Of a stretch of 64,000 nucleotides of DNA, positions 35,772 to 43,965 are shown piece by piece. The notes below the pieces were generated by a model that searched no databases, had not been told where the DNA came from, and was given only the letters and a program-made list of their open reading frames with translations. This stretch comes from Novosphingobium terrae. Its GTDB lineage: Bacteria > Pseudomonadota > Alphaproteobacteria > Sphingomonadales > Sphingomonadaceae. The translations under genes were made by a program, and so were the position numbers. The stretch spans positions 930,001 to 994,000 of the forward strand of contig NZ_JABVZR010000002.1 in NCBI RefSeq assembly GCF_017163935.1, given 5' to 3'. Position 1 is the stretch's first letter; each line of letters starts with the position of its first letter.

Positions 35772-37028
35772 AGTGAAGAACTAGAGGCTATTTCCCGTTT
35801 CCTCCATCATAAAGAAGGCGAAATTGCAGGAAAGCATAGGCTATCATAGTCATTAAAGCATGACGATGAAGTCCTATCCAAGATCGACCTTCGAAGTGAT
35901 CAAGTCCCAGTTCTTCCTTAAGCTGCCGATGCGCATGCTTGGAAATCGATCGCGCCTTAATGGCCGCGACGACATCCTTGATCGAGCTGTCAGCAGGCAG
36001 GTTTGAGAGATAGTATTTGCGCTCCCCGCTCGAAGTTTTCTCGCCTACCAGCCAAACCTCCTCATTGGGGATATGCTGCGGAGCAGAACTTACTCCACAT
36101 TGTACCTCACCATAAGGCATGCACACACGCATCGCAGCAATCCGCGTGATCAAACGAACCTTGTTTCCCCAGCGCAATCTGACCTGGCGCCACTTGGCAT
36201 TGTCCAAAATGGCGTGAGCCGGGAACAACTTAATATCCTGCACAAGGTGCAACCGCTGTTGTCCGCGTCTTGCCGCTGGAAAGCCCGGCTGTAGCACGGC
36301 AGGATAAAACTTCTGACAGCTGGAAATACCCACAGCCCAGCAAAGCTTACGCGCGCCTAAAGCCTGCAGAAACGGAGTCGACAGCCCGCAGCCTGCTTCA
36401 GCTAACACATAGCCGAAGCGCACACCAGAAGCAGAGATCCGATCAATCTCCTCGATCGCGATAGACGACTTGGATTTAGACGGCCAAAATTTTTCAGGAA
36501 CGCCGGCTTTAAGCATGCGCCCTTCATTTTGGGTCCAACTATCGGGTAGCATGAGACGCAAGCTCAGCATGATGGGAACCTCACACGACGTCAACGCCAC
36601 AGCGAGCATGTTCTGGCAATTAACCGGTTTCCCCAGAGGCGTGACATGCTGGGGCGCCACGCCAACCGAGCCGTTACCTTGCTTGAGCAGGGTGATATCG
36701 TCGATAATCAGCCAAGATTTCTCGCCACCCGCCAGGGCATCGGCTTGTCCCCATAACTCAGCCTCCACGGGCAGACTGCTCCATACCCCTTCACTAATAA
36801 AATGGTGCAGGCGATGATAACTAATATCGCCGTATCTGGCAGCCATCGGCTGGATGCTCTTGCGGTCACCAGGAGCAATGAGCCCCCCAATATAGGCTTG
36901 GCACATGAGGCGTCGCGTCTTGTTTCCCAAATGATCGAGGAATGGCGCGAGCCAACGGTCTAGGTCGCCTTGCAAATCTGTGCTCATCACCGGCCTCCGT
37001 CAGAGCCTGTTCCCTATGGATTATGCAC
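35772..37028 (-). mobile_element. IS701-like insertion sequence (ends tentative)
   Basis: The transposase gene fills most of it. TTAA occurs just outside both proposed ends (35768-35771 and 37029-37032), a pattern that fits the YTAR target duplication of the family. The ends (AGTGAAGAACTAGAGGC and, inverted, GTGCATAATCCATAGGGAAC) match only partly, so the borders are uncertain. Confidence 0.4.
35788..36990 (-). CDS. IS701-family transposase, one catalytic residue changed
   Basis: A 400-residue DDE transposase. The N-terminal part with YIGGLIAPGDRKSIQPMAARYG, the first catalytic Asp (LIIDDITLLKQGNGSVGVA, residues 97-98) and the C-terminal EELGLDHFEGRSWIGLHRHALM with the last Glu are typical. 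The second catalytic aspartate, usually in an ADAGYG motif, is Glu198 here (VLAEAGCG), so the enzyme may be inactive. There is no frameshift. It lies within the AT-rich island. Confidence 0.85.
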   Translation of the reverse strand: MMSTDLQGDLDRWLAPFLDHLGNKTRRLMCQAYIGGLIAPGDRKSIQPMAARYGDISYHRLHHFISEGVWSSLPVEAELWGQADALAGGEKSWLIIDDITLLKQGNGSVGVAPQHVTPLGKPVNCQNMLAVALTSCEVPIMLSLRLMLPDSWTQNEGRMLKAGVPEKFWPSKSKSSIAIEEIDRISASGVRFGYVLAEAGCGLSTPFLQALGARKLCWAVGISSCQKFYPAVLQPGFPAARRGQQRLHLVQDIKLFPAHAILDNAKWRQVRLRWGNKVRLITRIAAMRVCMPYGEVQCGVSSAPQHIPNEEVWLVGEKTSSGERKYYLSNLPADSSIKDVVAAIKARSISKHAHRQLKEELGLDHFEGRSWIGLHRHALMTMIAYAFLQFRLLYDGGNGK

Positions 37029-37736
37029 TTAAGATCAAGGGAACTTCAAAAAATCAAATACCGTCCAAAATCGCACCGCGCAAAGCCGTCAAATGACGCA
37101 GAAACTCAAATCACTCCATTTTACAATAATTTAATTGAACATCTGGCGGATCTCTATCTCTGAAAAAACATTTTGAAATTTACTAGATAGTTAAACTAGA
37201 AATATACGAACAAACCAGTACATATATTTATAGATTATTCTAATTTTATTATTTTCCTTCAACTGCAATATTTTAAATTAATGCGAAAAACTCTCACTTC
37301 CGCTTTTTAATTGACCGCAAAGGCAAACGAATCAAATTCCTCATTTGCGCCGGCCGCTTCGCCGAATGCGACCACACCGCCCCCGCCCCATTACACCAAC
37401 GGTCAGGGCACAATCAAATCCAAGGGGGGAGAAAATTGTTCCCGTTCAACAGTGTAATCAGGAAGATGCGCTACGATAGTGCGGTTAATATCGCTCACGT
37501 CTGCGCAAGCGGCAGGCAACATGCGGTGGCTAACCAAGTAGCCCTGCGACAAATCAGGTAACGAATACCGACCAATGTCCAAGGACCCGTCACACCACGG
37601 AAGGCCCCGCCTAAGGCGGCTATTTCTGACGGATGGCGGTGGCCAATTACGAGGAGGCTTTCCCTTTTTCCTCCCTATGTGAGGCGAAATCTGATTTCAT
37701 ACGTTTGTCATGGACAGAAAAACACAGGAGAGGGCC
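37029..37736. other. Intergenic region, no gene seen
   Basis: About 700 bases. The first half is very AT-rich. CCGCC-TAA-GGCGG at 37606-37618 followed by TATTT could be a weak terminator. No supported reading frame. Confidence 0.35.
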
Positions 37737-37937
37737 ATGGTTGCGCCCCTTGATCATTCATCTCTAACTGCGCCCAAATCGCGCGACTCTAAGGAACTGA
37801 AGCAAAATCCGAGCGAAGAAGGGGCGCCTCCGCAGGCGGTTCACCACTCAGCGCCGGCACGCAGCATCGTGCTCGGGGTTATCCTGGGTGCAATCTTGTG
37901 GTTAGGAATGATCGCGGCGGCGATCTATTTCCTCTGA
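37737..37937 (+). CDS. Small single-pass membrane protein (66 aa)
   Basis: Residues 1-43 are polar and Pro/Ser/Lys-rich, then one membrane helix (VLGVILGAILWLGMIAAAIY) ends the protein. GGAGAGG lies a few bases before the ATG at 37737, which I prefer to the in-frame ATG at 37710. Its helix shares the pattern G-x3-LW-x-G-x-IA with the 22-residue protein 470 bases downstream. The function is unknown; a tail-anchored protein with the N-terminus in the cytoplasm is likely. Confidence 0.6.
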   Translation: MVAPLDHSSLTAPKSRDSKELKQNPSEEGAPPQAVHHSAPARSIVLGVILGAILWLGMIAAAIYFL

Positions 37938-37998
37938 GCCAATGCGGGCCTTCCTGAGCAGCGGGTGCAAATGCAAGCCCTTCAATTCATCACAAGGT

Positions 37999-38041
37999 TG
38001 GCCCGGCGGATGGACAATCGGGAAGGCCGTTCGCCGGGCCA
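37999..38041. terminator. Ten-pair hairpin after the 66-aa membrane protein gene
   Basis: TGGCCCGGCG at 37999-38008 pairs perfectly with CGCCGGGCCA at 38032-38041 around a 23-base loop. It is the strongest structure in this AT-rich stretch and may end the upstream transcript. Confidence 0.4.
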
Positions 38042-38407
38042 TCACGCTGATACCAAAACAGAATTAAAATTTGTAGTTTCCTAGAAGCGAATCCATCTCC
38101 CCTGACACCCCCCGTGCCTGACTGGCCACGCCCCTCTCTCAAGATCTCTCAAACATGAGATACCAGTGACGCGGCAAAATAGCCTTACCAGGGCGTCAAA
38201 CAATCTCCCACCCACGCAACCAAATGACCTTGTTCGAGAACAGGTCGTTTGCGGCATTCTCATATGCTGCTGATCGGAGAATAACTTCGATTCTGCACTG
38301 CCAGCTTCAATATCCTCACAACTCGCGCAAAAGATTGCACGATCTGAAATTTCCACGCAACAAATCTGTATAAATATAAAATATCTTGATCAACGAAGGA
38401 CTGAATC
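38042..38407. other. Intergenic region, no gene seen
   Basis: About 370 bases between the two small membrane-protein genes. The minus-strand frame here (38081-38356) is cysteine- and arginine-rich without family pattern or ribosome site; I do not call it. Confidence 0.35.
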
Positions 38408-38476
38408 ATGCGTGGTTTCATCATCGCAGTTCCCATCGGGGTTTTGCTTTGGTGGGGTATAATTGCGATCAGCTGA
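38408..38476 (+). CDS. 22-residue membrane microprotein
   Basis: A 23-codon gene whose product is a single hydrophobic helix: MRGFIIAVPIGVLLWWG followed by five more residues. GAAGGA stands seven bases before the ATG, an ideal ribosome site. The helix repeats the G-x3-LW-x-G-x-IA pattern of the 66-residue protein encoded upstream, so the two are probably related. No function is known; type I toxin-like peptides and regulators of membrane enzymes have this size, but nothing points to either. Confidence 0.5.
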   Translation: MRGFIIAVPIGVLLWWGIIAIS

Positions 38477-39242
38477 GTGAATTGTTTATCCGGACAGCGG
38501 CCTTGGGTTTCCGGACGGGATACAGAAACCAAAAGTAGGTCGTTGCACCAGAACCTCGGCATATGCCATGCTTGATATCTAATAAAGATAACAAAAATGA
38601 ATACATTTCCCGCCGGGCAAATTGGATCGCAACTGGTACAATTTCATGACCCGTAAGGTTTCTGGCACCCTCTGCTACGCACAGTATCCGCAAGGTATTC
38701 GGCGCGGCTCAGCGTATCTCCGATGCAGTATTTCGCTGTCGAAATCATTTCCGCCGATTTTGGTGGACTCCTAGGTAATTTTACCAAAATTCCCGACGAA
38801 TGCCCAACCACTTTATCGCCAATAATATTATTGATATGCACCGATGCTTTATAATATTCTAACCATCAAATTGAAATGACCTAAAATATATTATCACCTT
38901 TAATTTAATAATTTCCTTCGATAGGAAAATCTTCCATATCAACCTCGCCGATGATCTTCTCTGATTGTCAAAATTTCATAGTCCCAAAAAATTATATGTT
39001 CGATCTTAGGCGTCTCCCCTGGAATGCGATGCGCATAAAAAAGACAACTACCGTGATTTGAGGCGCACCTTAAGCTGAAGATCTCCGCCGCGCCTTCGTC
39101 CATAGCGCGATCTGCCTCCAGAAATATTTGATCTGATGATAGAAATAGTAACCGATGATGCACTACGGCTACCCCCCGACAAAGCGTGGAGGCAACAAGC
39201 GCACAACACCCAACCCGTCTCGGAATCTAAGACCTTCGCGAT
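38477..39242. other. Intergenic region, no gene seen
   Basis: About 770 bases of mixed composition. Several short frames exist on both strands, none with a ribosome site or known motif. Confidence 0.35.
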
Positions 39243-39542
39243 CTACTCCGTTTCGGACGACTCCATGGCGAAGCGTTGGCCGCTCATATGTTCAAACAAG
39301 GTATTGATCAGTTCCAGCACCTGGTTGTCTGTGCTGATCGGCAAGTCGCTCCAACGATCGGCAGTTGCCGAGACGATAACTTCGCAGGCGATCTCCTGCA
39401 CCGGGTCGCCGATTATTCTGTCTAGCAGGTCTTCGAATAGGTCCAGCGCAACTCCAAGCGCATCGCTCGTCAGCACCACCGATGCCCGACAAGATGCACC
39501 AGCCTCATCTTTCTCGTTTGCGCAGAGGTGTTCGACATCCAT
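39243..39542 (-). CDS. Small acidic hypothetical protein
   Basis: A 99-residue acidic protein (MDVEHLCANEKDEAGASCRA onward) with alternating hydrophobic helices (ALDLFEDLLDRIIGDPVQEI and LELINTLFEHMSG). I recognise no family. The start at 39542 has GAGGGG seven bases upstream; the frame is open further but that region belongs to the gene before. The upstream stop falls in this ribosome site, so the two look like an operon. Confidence 0.5.
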   Translation of the reverse strand: MDVEHLCANEKDEAGASCRASVVLTSDALGVALDLFEDLLDRIIGDPVQEIACEVIVSATADRWSDLPISTDNQVLELINTLFEHMSGQRFAMESSETE

Positions 39543-39553
39543 AGTCCGTCCCC

Positions 39554-39777
39554 TCAATGGTCCGATTGACGGTCGAGAACAGAGGCAAATACATGACACC
39601 CTTGTGTATCAATGCATGCCGCAACCCTGGCATAATCCTGTGCAAATTCCGTAGAGTCTCGAACCATCTGGCCTAGCATCCCGCCAAACTCCTCCCAGAG
39701 CAGAGTTCGTTGAGCTCAAACGACATCGCAAAGCCTGTCGGCATTGGCAGAAGCTGCAGAACAGCATCATCGTCCAT
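39554..39777 (-). pseudogene. Small hypothetical gene with a one-base deletion
   Basis: From the ATG at 39777 (GGGAG eight bases upstream) the frame reads MDDDAVLQLLPMPTGFAMSF and ELNEL; one frame over it continues LLWEEFGGMLGQMV and ends RQSDH-stop at 39554. The total length is one base short of 75 codons, so a single deletion near 39700-39704 would explain it. Both parts are acidic and helical like the downstream gene. This reconstruction is mine and rests on the joined frame making sense. Confidence 0.4.
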
Positions 39778-40286
39778 CGGGTGATCTCCCAAAAACCAGA
39801 GGATAAGGATGATCCAACTCGATGCCGGCGCCTATTCAACAAAAGGGGTATAGCCAGTATGGCACGCGTTCAAGGAGATGAATGCGCGCCCCGTTCGGTT
39901 CGCACCATCGAGCGAAAGAGCATCGAGTCAGCCATTCACGCCCCAAGTGGCCAATCACTCGATATGTTACACCGATACACTGTAAATACCACGCTGAACA
40001 GCATCCCTCAAACCAGGGGGCGCTTCAAACTCCAGCTCATGCCACCTCGGGGTCTCGGACACCAAGAAAATAGGAAACATAAAATCACAAAAGCGTCACA
40101 AATTTTTATTTAATCAATTTACAATCACAATCTTCCCCCAATTTTCTGGGTCGATCTTGCCTTCATTCTAAATAATTTATATATATCAATTATCTTTCAT
40201 TGGCAATTAACCACGCTTGCGGCCAATGAATCGATCCGATAATTTGAACGCATGGTGATTCTTAGCATCAAAAATCCTCGGAAGGG
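39778..40286. other. Intergenic region, no gene seen
   Basis: About 500 bases. A plus-strand frame at 39781-40113 has no ribosome site and no clear family. The last 200 bases are strongly AT-rich and probably hold the promoter of the HIRAN-like gene. Confidence 0.35.
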
Positions 40287-41162
40287 ATGGGCGTGATAGC
40301 TCTCTGGAATTGGTTGAAGCGACAGCGCGCTGACGCAGATGTTGACGCAGCCAGCCTTGTGGCAGCTATGATGATGCTTGAGGTTGACGACCTTGAATTT
40401 GATTTCTTTTCAGATATTTCCGAGGGTCGCTTAGCGTCGCCTTGGAAATTCAACAGTGTGATGAAGATAAACTCCGCCGTCGAAAACGGCGAAATATTTC
40501 ATCTCGCTCTGGAACGCTCCATTGAATACCAATCCAACCTATCGCAACTTGGGGACGAAGATTTCCTAAGCATACAATTCGATCAAGGAAATAAGGTTGT
40601 AATGTATGCCGCTACAAGAAAAGGGAAATTGATCGGTGCCTTTCCTCGCAAAGGCCCGCTCTCTGAAGCAATCAAAAGAGGCATGATACCCGCAACTGTA
40701 GAACTCGGCTGGGTAAAAGAACCATATGGCAGAAACGATCTATACACAGCTTTTGTTATTGTTTCATGCATACATCGCGATGATTTCTACGAAATAAAGA
40801 AATATATTGAAGAAAGTTCACAGAGCATAGACCTAAAAAGAAAAACCTGCACTCTCTCCGGGAGCGATCTATATTCACAGGCGGTCAACCTCACAAAGAT
40901 TGGGGAGGTTATTGAATTTCGTCATGAATTTGACAATCTCAATAGAAACGATGCTATTGTCGCCCGAAGGATGAATGGCGAAAAGCTAGGTTACGTTTCA
41001 AATGAAAGCTGTATTTTTGGCCTCCTCGTGAAAGAAAATAGGAAATATAGAGCAAAGATATCATCCATTAAAAAATATAAAAAATCGAATTTCCGAGTTG
41101 ACGTTTCCGTAAGCATAGGAAGCAAAGGACTCGACATCCCATTCATAAATAGAATTTTTTAG
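40287..41162 (+). CDS. HIRAN-like domain protein
   Basis: A 291-residue protein with AT-rich codon use. Residues 187-265 look like a HIRAN domain: KTCTLSGSDLY, then IGEVIEFRHEFDNLNRNDAIVARRMNGEKLGYVS, matching the usual pattern of a phosphate-binding NxxDxxAI turn and a GxxxGYV strand. Residues 94-145 (SIQFDQGNKVVMYAATRKGKLIGAFPRKG) may be a second, diverged copy. HIRAN domains bind DNA 3-prime ends in helicases such as HLTF, and stand-alone forms occur in phages and islands. GGAAGG is spaced better for the GTG at 40293 than for the ATG at 40287, so the real start may be six bases later. Confidence 0.6.
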   Translation: MGVIALWNWLKRQRADADVDAASLVAAMMMLEVDDLEFDFFSDISEGRLASPWKFNSVMKINSAVENGEIFHLALERSIEYQSNLSQLGDEDFLSIQFDQGNKVVMYAATRKGKLIGAFPRKGPLSEAIKRGMIPATVELGWVKEPYGRNDLYTAFVIVSCIHRDDFYEIKKYIEESSQSIDLKRKTCTLSGSDLYSQAVNLTKIGEVIEFRHEFDNLNRNDAIVARRMNGEKLGYVSNESCIFGLLVKENRKYRAKISSIKKYKKSNFRVDVSVSIGSKGLDIPFINRIF

Positions 41163-41355
41163 ATTTTTAAAAAAATATTCGCACTCATTGAAATTGTCAA
41201 CTTGCGCAAAAATTGATCCTTTAACAACGTTACTTTTGATAAATTACAATTTTTTGCAGATACATTTGACAATGTGCCAATTCACTGAAGCCTAATATTA
41301 GTCCGTAATATTGAGATCAGTGACCAAAAGCGCATCCTCTGGATTCGACTACCAC

Positions 41356-41634
41356 TTACATTTTATCCCTGCGGTGGATTGACCACCAGATGATGGCTGC
41401 TACTTTTCCCGGATACACTCCGATGTCCAGTGAGCGCGCCTGTTCATAGCGAGCAAAAGCCCAGGCACGCATGGCAGCAAAGCGTAGCACCAAGCCCCTT
41501 TGGTTCTCCGACGCCAACTCGCCTGCCGGCATTTGCCATTCTCCAGCATAGCGTGCGCCGCAAGAAACTTGAAGCCGCGCACACATGGCGTAAGCGCGCG
41601 CCTCTACGCCCCGCCAGGGAGAAACCAGTTGCAC
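41356..41634 (-). CDS. Hypothetical protein, perhaps truncated
   Basis: A 92-residue frame (CARLQVSCGARYAGEWQMPA, then LASENQRGLVLRFAAMRAWA and YPGKVAAIIWWSIHRRDKM). The regular hydrophobic pattern and GC-rich codons look coding and native, unlike the AT-rich surroundings. I do not recognise the family. The start is not clear, and the IS3 remnant lies directly upstream, so the N-terminus may have been cut off by that insertion. Confidence 0.4.
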   Translation of the reverse strand: MQLVSPWRGVEARAYAMCARLQVSCGARYAGEWQMPAGELASENQRGLVLRFAAMRAWAFARYEQARSLDIGVYPGKVAAIIWWSIHRRDKM

Positions 41635-41730
41635 ATCGCCAGGGTATGCCCCCCCTCACCGACAACTGGACTATTCCTGATTTGAGTTTTTCGCAGCAAC
41701 CTCCCTGCCTGCGAGGAGCGAAGAGCGACG

Positions 41731-42159
41731 AAAGCAGCCCAATTCGCAGACGCCCAGGAGGAACTTGTTCTCAAACAGTGCCCCGATGGCGCTCCGGTCG
41801 CGGAAATCTGCCACAAGACAGGTATCAGTCAGTCAGCGTATTTCAGAAATATGAAGGCATGCTACCGCCGGCCATGCGCCGCCAGAAGCAATTCGAGGAG
41901 GAGAACACGAAACTGCGCAAGCTGGTGGCAGAATTGCCCCTCGACCGTGAATGCTTCAGGATGTCATTCTCGAAAACTGTAAGGTTGCTCACAAACGCGA
42001 GCTCGTGGATGGGATCCGTGTGACCGGGACATGTCGATGCGCCGACCCTGGCAGGTTTTGAAGATGGACGCCCCGGCCTATCATTATAAGTCCTACCACC
42101 GCGAACGGGCCGGCCTCGAAGCCTGCATCCGGGATATCTTTGCCCCCCAATCAAGCTGA
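41731..42159 (+). pseudogene. IS3-family transposase remnant (OrfA and start of OrfB)
   Basis: Pieces in three frames join into an IS3-type OrfA: QFADAQEELVLKQCPDGAPV and AEICHKTGISQSAYF (helix-turn-helix), then MLPPAMRRQKQFEEENTKLR and KLVAELPLDREC (leucine zipper), then MLQDVILE. After that RELVDGIR and VLKMDAPAYHYKSYHRERAG, the start of OrfB, are readable. At least three frameshifts are needed and the catalytic DDE part is absent, so this is a dead fragment. Confidence 0.75.
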
Positions 42160-42472
42160 TAAATCCCGGTGGCATCCCCAGACTGTCACCATGAATGAGC
42201 CGGGCAACTCCGACCTCGGATGGTTCAGAGAATGGTGTCGGATAAAAAGCTGCCGGGTTCTAATCACTCCTGGCCTGAAGCTGGGTTGGACACGTCATAC
42301 TGATTGAAACAAATCTATGGCAGACCTTGATTTTCATATCATGATACATGGAAAAGAATTTTATTCCAGAATTTTAAATTGACAATATTTTATGATTGTA
42401 ATTCTGAGATAAATTAAATTCAATATCATCCAGCAGAAAATTCGTTTATCCATCGCTTCAACCGGGTGCGCA
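42160..42472. other. Intergenic region, no gene seen
   Basis: About 310 bases; the first third may still be IS remnant, the rest is AT-rich without any supported frame. Confidence 0.35.
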
Positions 42473-42811
42473 ATGAACAATTTTAATGATACAATTAATA
42501 CAAGCCATATATTGGAAGAAATATTGGCATCCGATGGCAACATATACATAAAAATAATAAAAAAAATATCGGCCGTAAAATCCCGTCATTTCCTGGCCAT
42601 CATGTACAAAGTCAGTGAATTAAAAGTGGATGGCGATCTGCGTGAATACTCATCACTGCCCAAAAGAGGATCAATTATCTCCTTATTTAACATAAGAGAG
42701 ACATCAATATCATTTTTATCACAAAATTTCCACGAAGATACAAGCTCTATTCAAAGCAATTTTTACCACATGTTCGGGAAATCAACCCATATTTCCTGGA
42801 TAAATTCTTAA
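42473..42811 (+). CDS. AT-rich hypothetical protein
   Basis: A 112-residue protein, Asn/Ile/Ser/Lys-rich (MNNFNDTINTSHILEEILAS, later HFLAIMYKVSELKVDGDLRE). Codon use is much more AT-rich than in the backbone, which suggests foreign origin. No family is recognised and the ribosome site is weak. Confidence 0.4.
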   Translation: MNNFNDTINTSHILEEILASDGNIYIKIIKKISAVKSRHFLAIMYKVSELKVDGDLREYSSLPKRGSIISLFNIRETSISFLSQNFHEDTSSIQSNFYHMFGKSTHISWINS

Positions 42812-43128
42812 ATTTATAGATTCAATGAACGATCTATTTCCACAGATCGCCATACCCTTACGGATTATTTTTAAATACATTCATTTCACAAAATCAGAGA
42901 AATAATCTCTTTTCCGTGAATCAAGACAAGATCTATCATTTGCGCCTAAACGCATGATATACTAAATAAAAAGATGGTTTCTTAAATTTAGTTCCGGCAA
43001 TCGTAAACTTCCGATTATTTCAATAATTGGATTTGAATTAAAATCTTTTGCTTATAGCGCCCAAAAGCCGCAGCTGTGCTTCGAAGCCAATCGAAAAATG
43101 AAAAAATAAATGCCCAGTCAAGCCCCAC
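42812..43128. other. Intergenic region at right edge of the island
   Basis: About 315 AT-rich bases; composition returns to GC-rich at about 43.1 kb, at the end of the mannose-6-phosphate isomerase gene. No gene seen. Confidence 0.4.
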
Positions 43129-43952
43129 TCAAACCGGCTGCATCACCAGCGCCAGCCCGTCATCGGCGAAGCTGGCGCGCCCCAGCCGCATGGCGAGAGC
43201 ACAGCCACCCGGAGCGATCACCTCACCCGCGATATGCACCTCACCCTTCAGCGGCGCCACCAGCACGGGGCGATCCCCATAGCGCGCCACCAGATCGCCG
43301 CCGGGCACGCCCTCCAACCGGTCCAGCCGGAAATAAGGCCCATCGACCAGCGCGGCATTGCCATGCTCACCCACATGTTTGTGCCAGCGTGACAGGTCAT
43401 AGACCTCGCCCAGCGACACGGCGATGCCATCGTCCAGATGCAGCTCGCGCGGGCGGCCATAGTCATAGAGGCGATAGGTGATGTCGCTGTTCTGCTGCAC
43501 CTCCACCACCGTCACCCCCGCGCCGATGGCATGGACAGTGTTGGCCGGAATGTAGAAGAAATCGCCCGGCTTCACATCGTGCCAGACCAGCTTTTCCTCG
43601 ATGCTGCCGTCCAGAGCGGCTGCATCGCCTCATGGCTGATGGGCTCGCGAAAGCCGATGCCCAGCTGGCCACCGGGCTCGGCGGCGATCACGAACCAGCA
43701 TTCCTCCTTGCCCTGCTTGCCCAGACCGCGCTCCAGCGTTTGCGTGTCGCTGGGGTGGACCTGCACGGAAAGCTTGTCGCTGGTGAAGATGTATTTCACC
43801 AGCAGCTCGGGCAAAGCCGGGGGCGGCTCGAACCAGATTTCACCAATCTGGCGACCATCAGGCGCGGTGAAAGGCGGGGGCAGATCGGTGCGCCCCCAGG
43901 GCTTGTCCACCAGCTTGACGCGCAGTTCGCCCTGTGTCGCTAAGATGCTCAT
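43129..43952 (-). pseudogene. manA: Mannose-6-phosphate isomerase with a frameshift
   Basis: A class I phosphomannose isomerase in two frames. From ATG 43952 the first part has KPWGRTDLP, the zinc-site motif VQVHPSDTQ and EECWFVI, then runs into a false end after HEAMQ. Shifting by one base restores ALDGSIEEKLVWHDVKPGDF and FYIPANTVHAIGAG, ending at 43129. One base is missing between about 43611 and 43621. The joined product would be about 275 residues and complete, with all zinc and catalytic groups. It interconverts mannose-6-phosphate and fructose-6-phosphate for GDP-mannose supply. Either the gene is dead or the sequence has an error here. Confidence 0.85.
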
Positions 43953-43965
43953 CGCTGGACCTTAT

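Noticed and set aside
38081..38693. Several overlapping minus-strand frames of 74-100 codons
   Set aside because: They overlap each other in different frames, have no ribosome sites, and one overlaps the well-supported 22-residue gene.
39781..40113. 110-codon frame with SLDMLHRYT, somewhat like an integrase C-terminus
   Set aside because: The match is too short and no other integrase motif is near.
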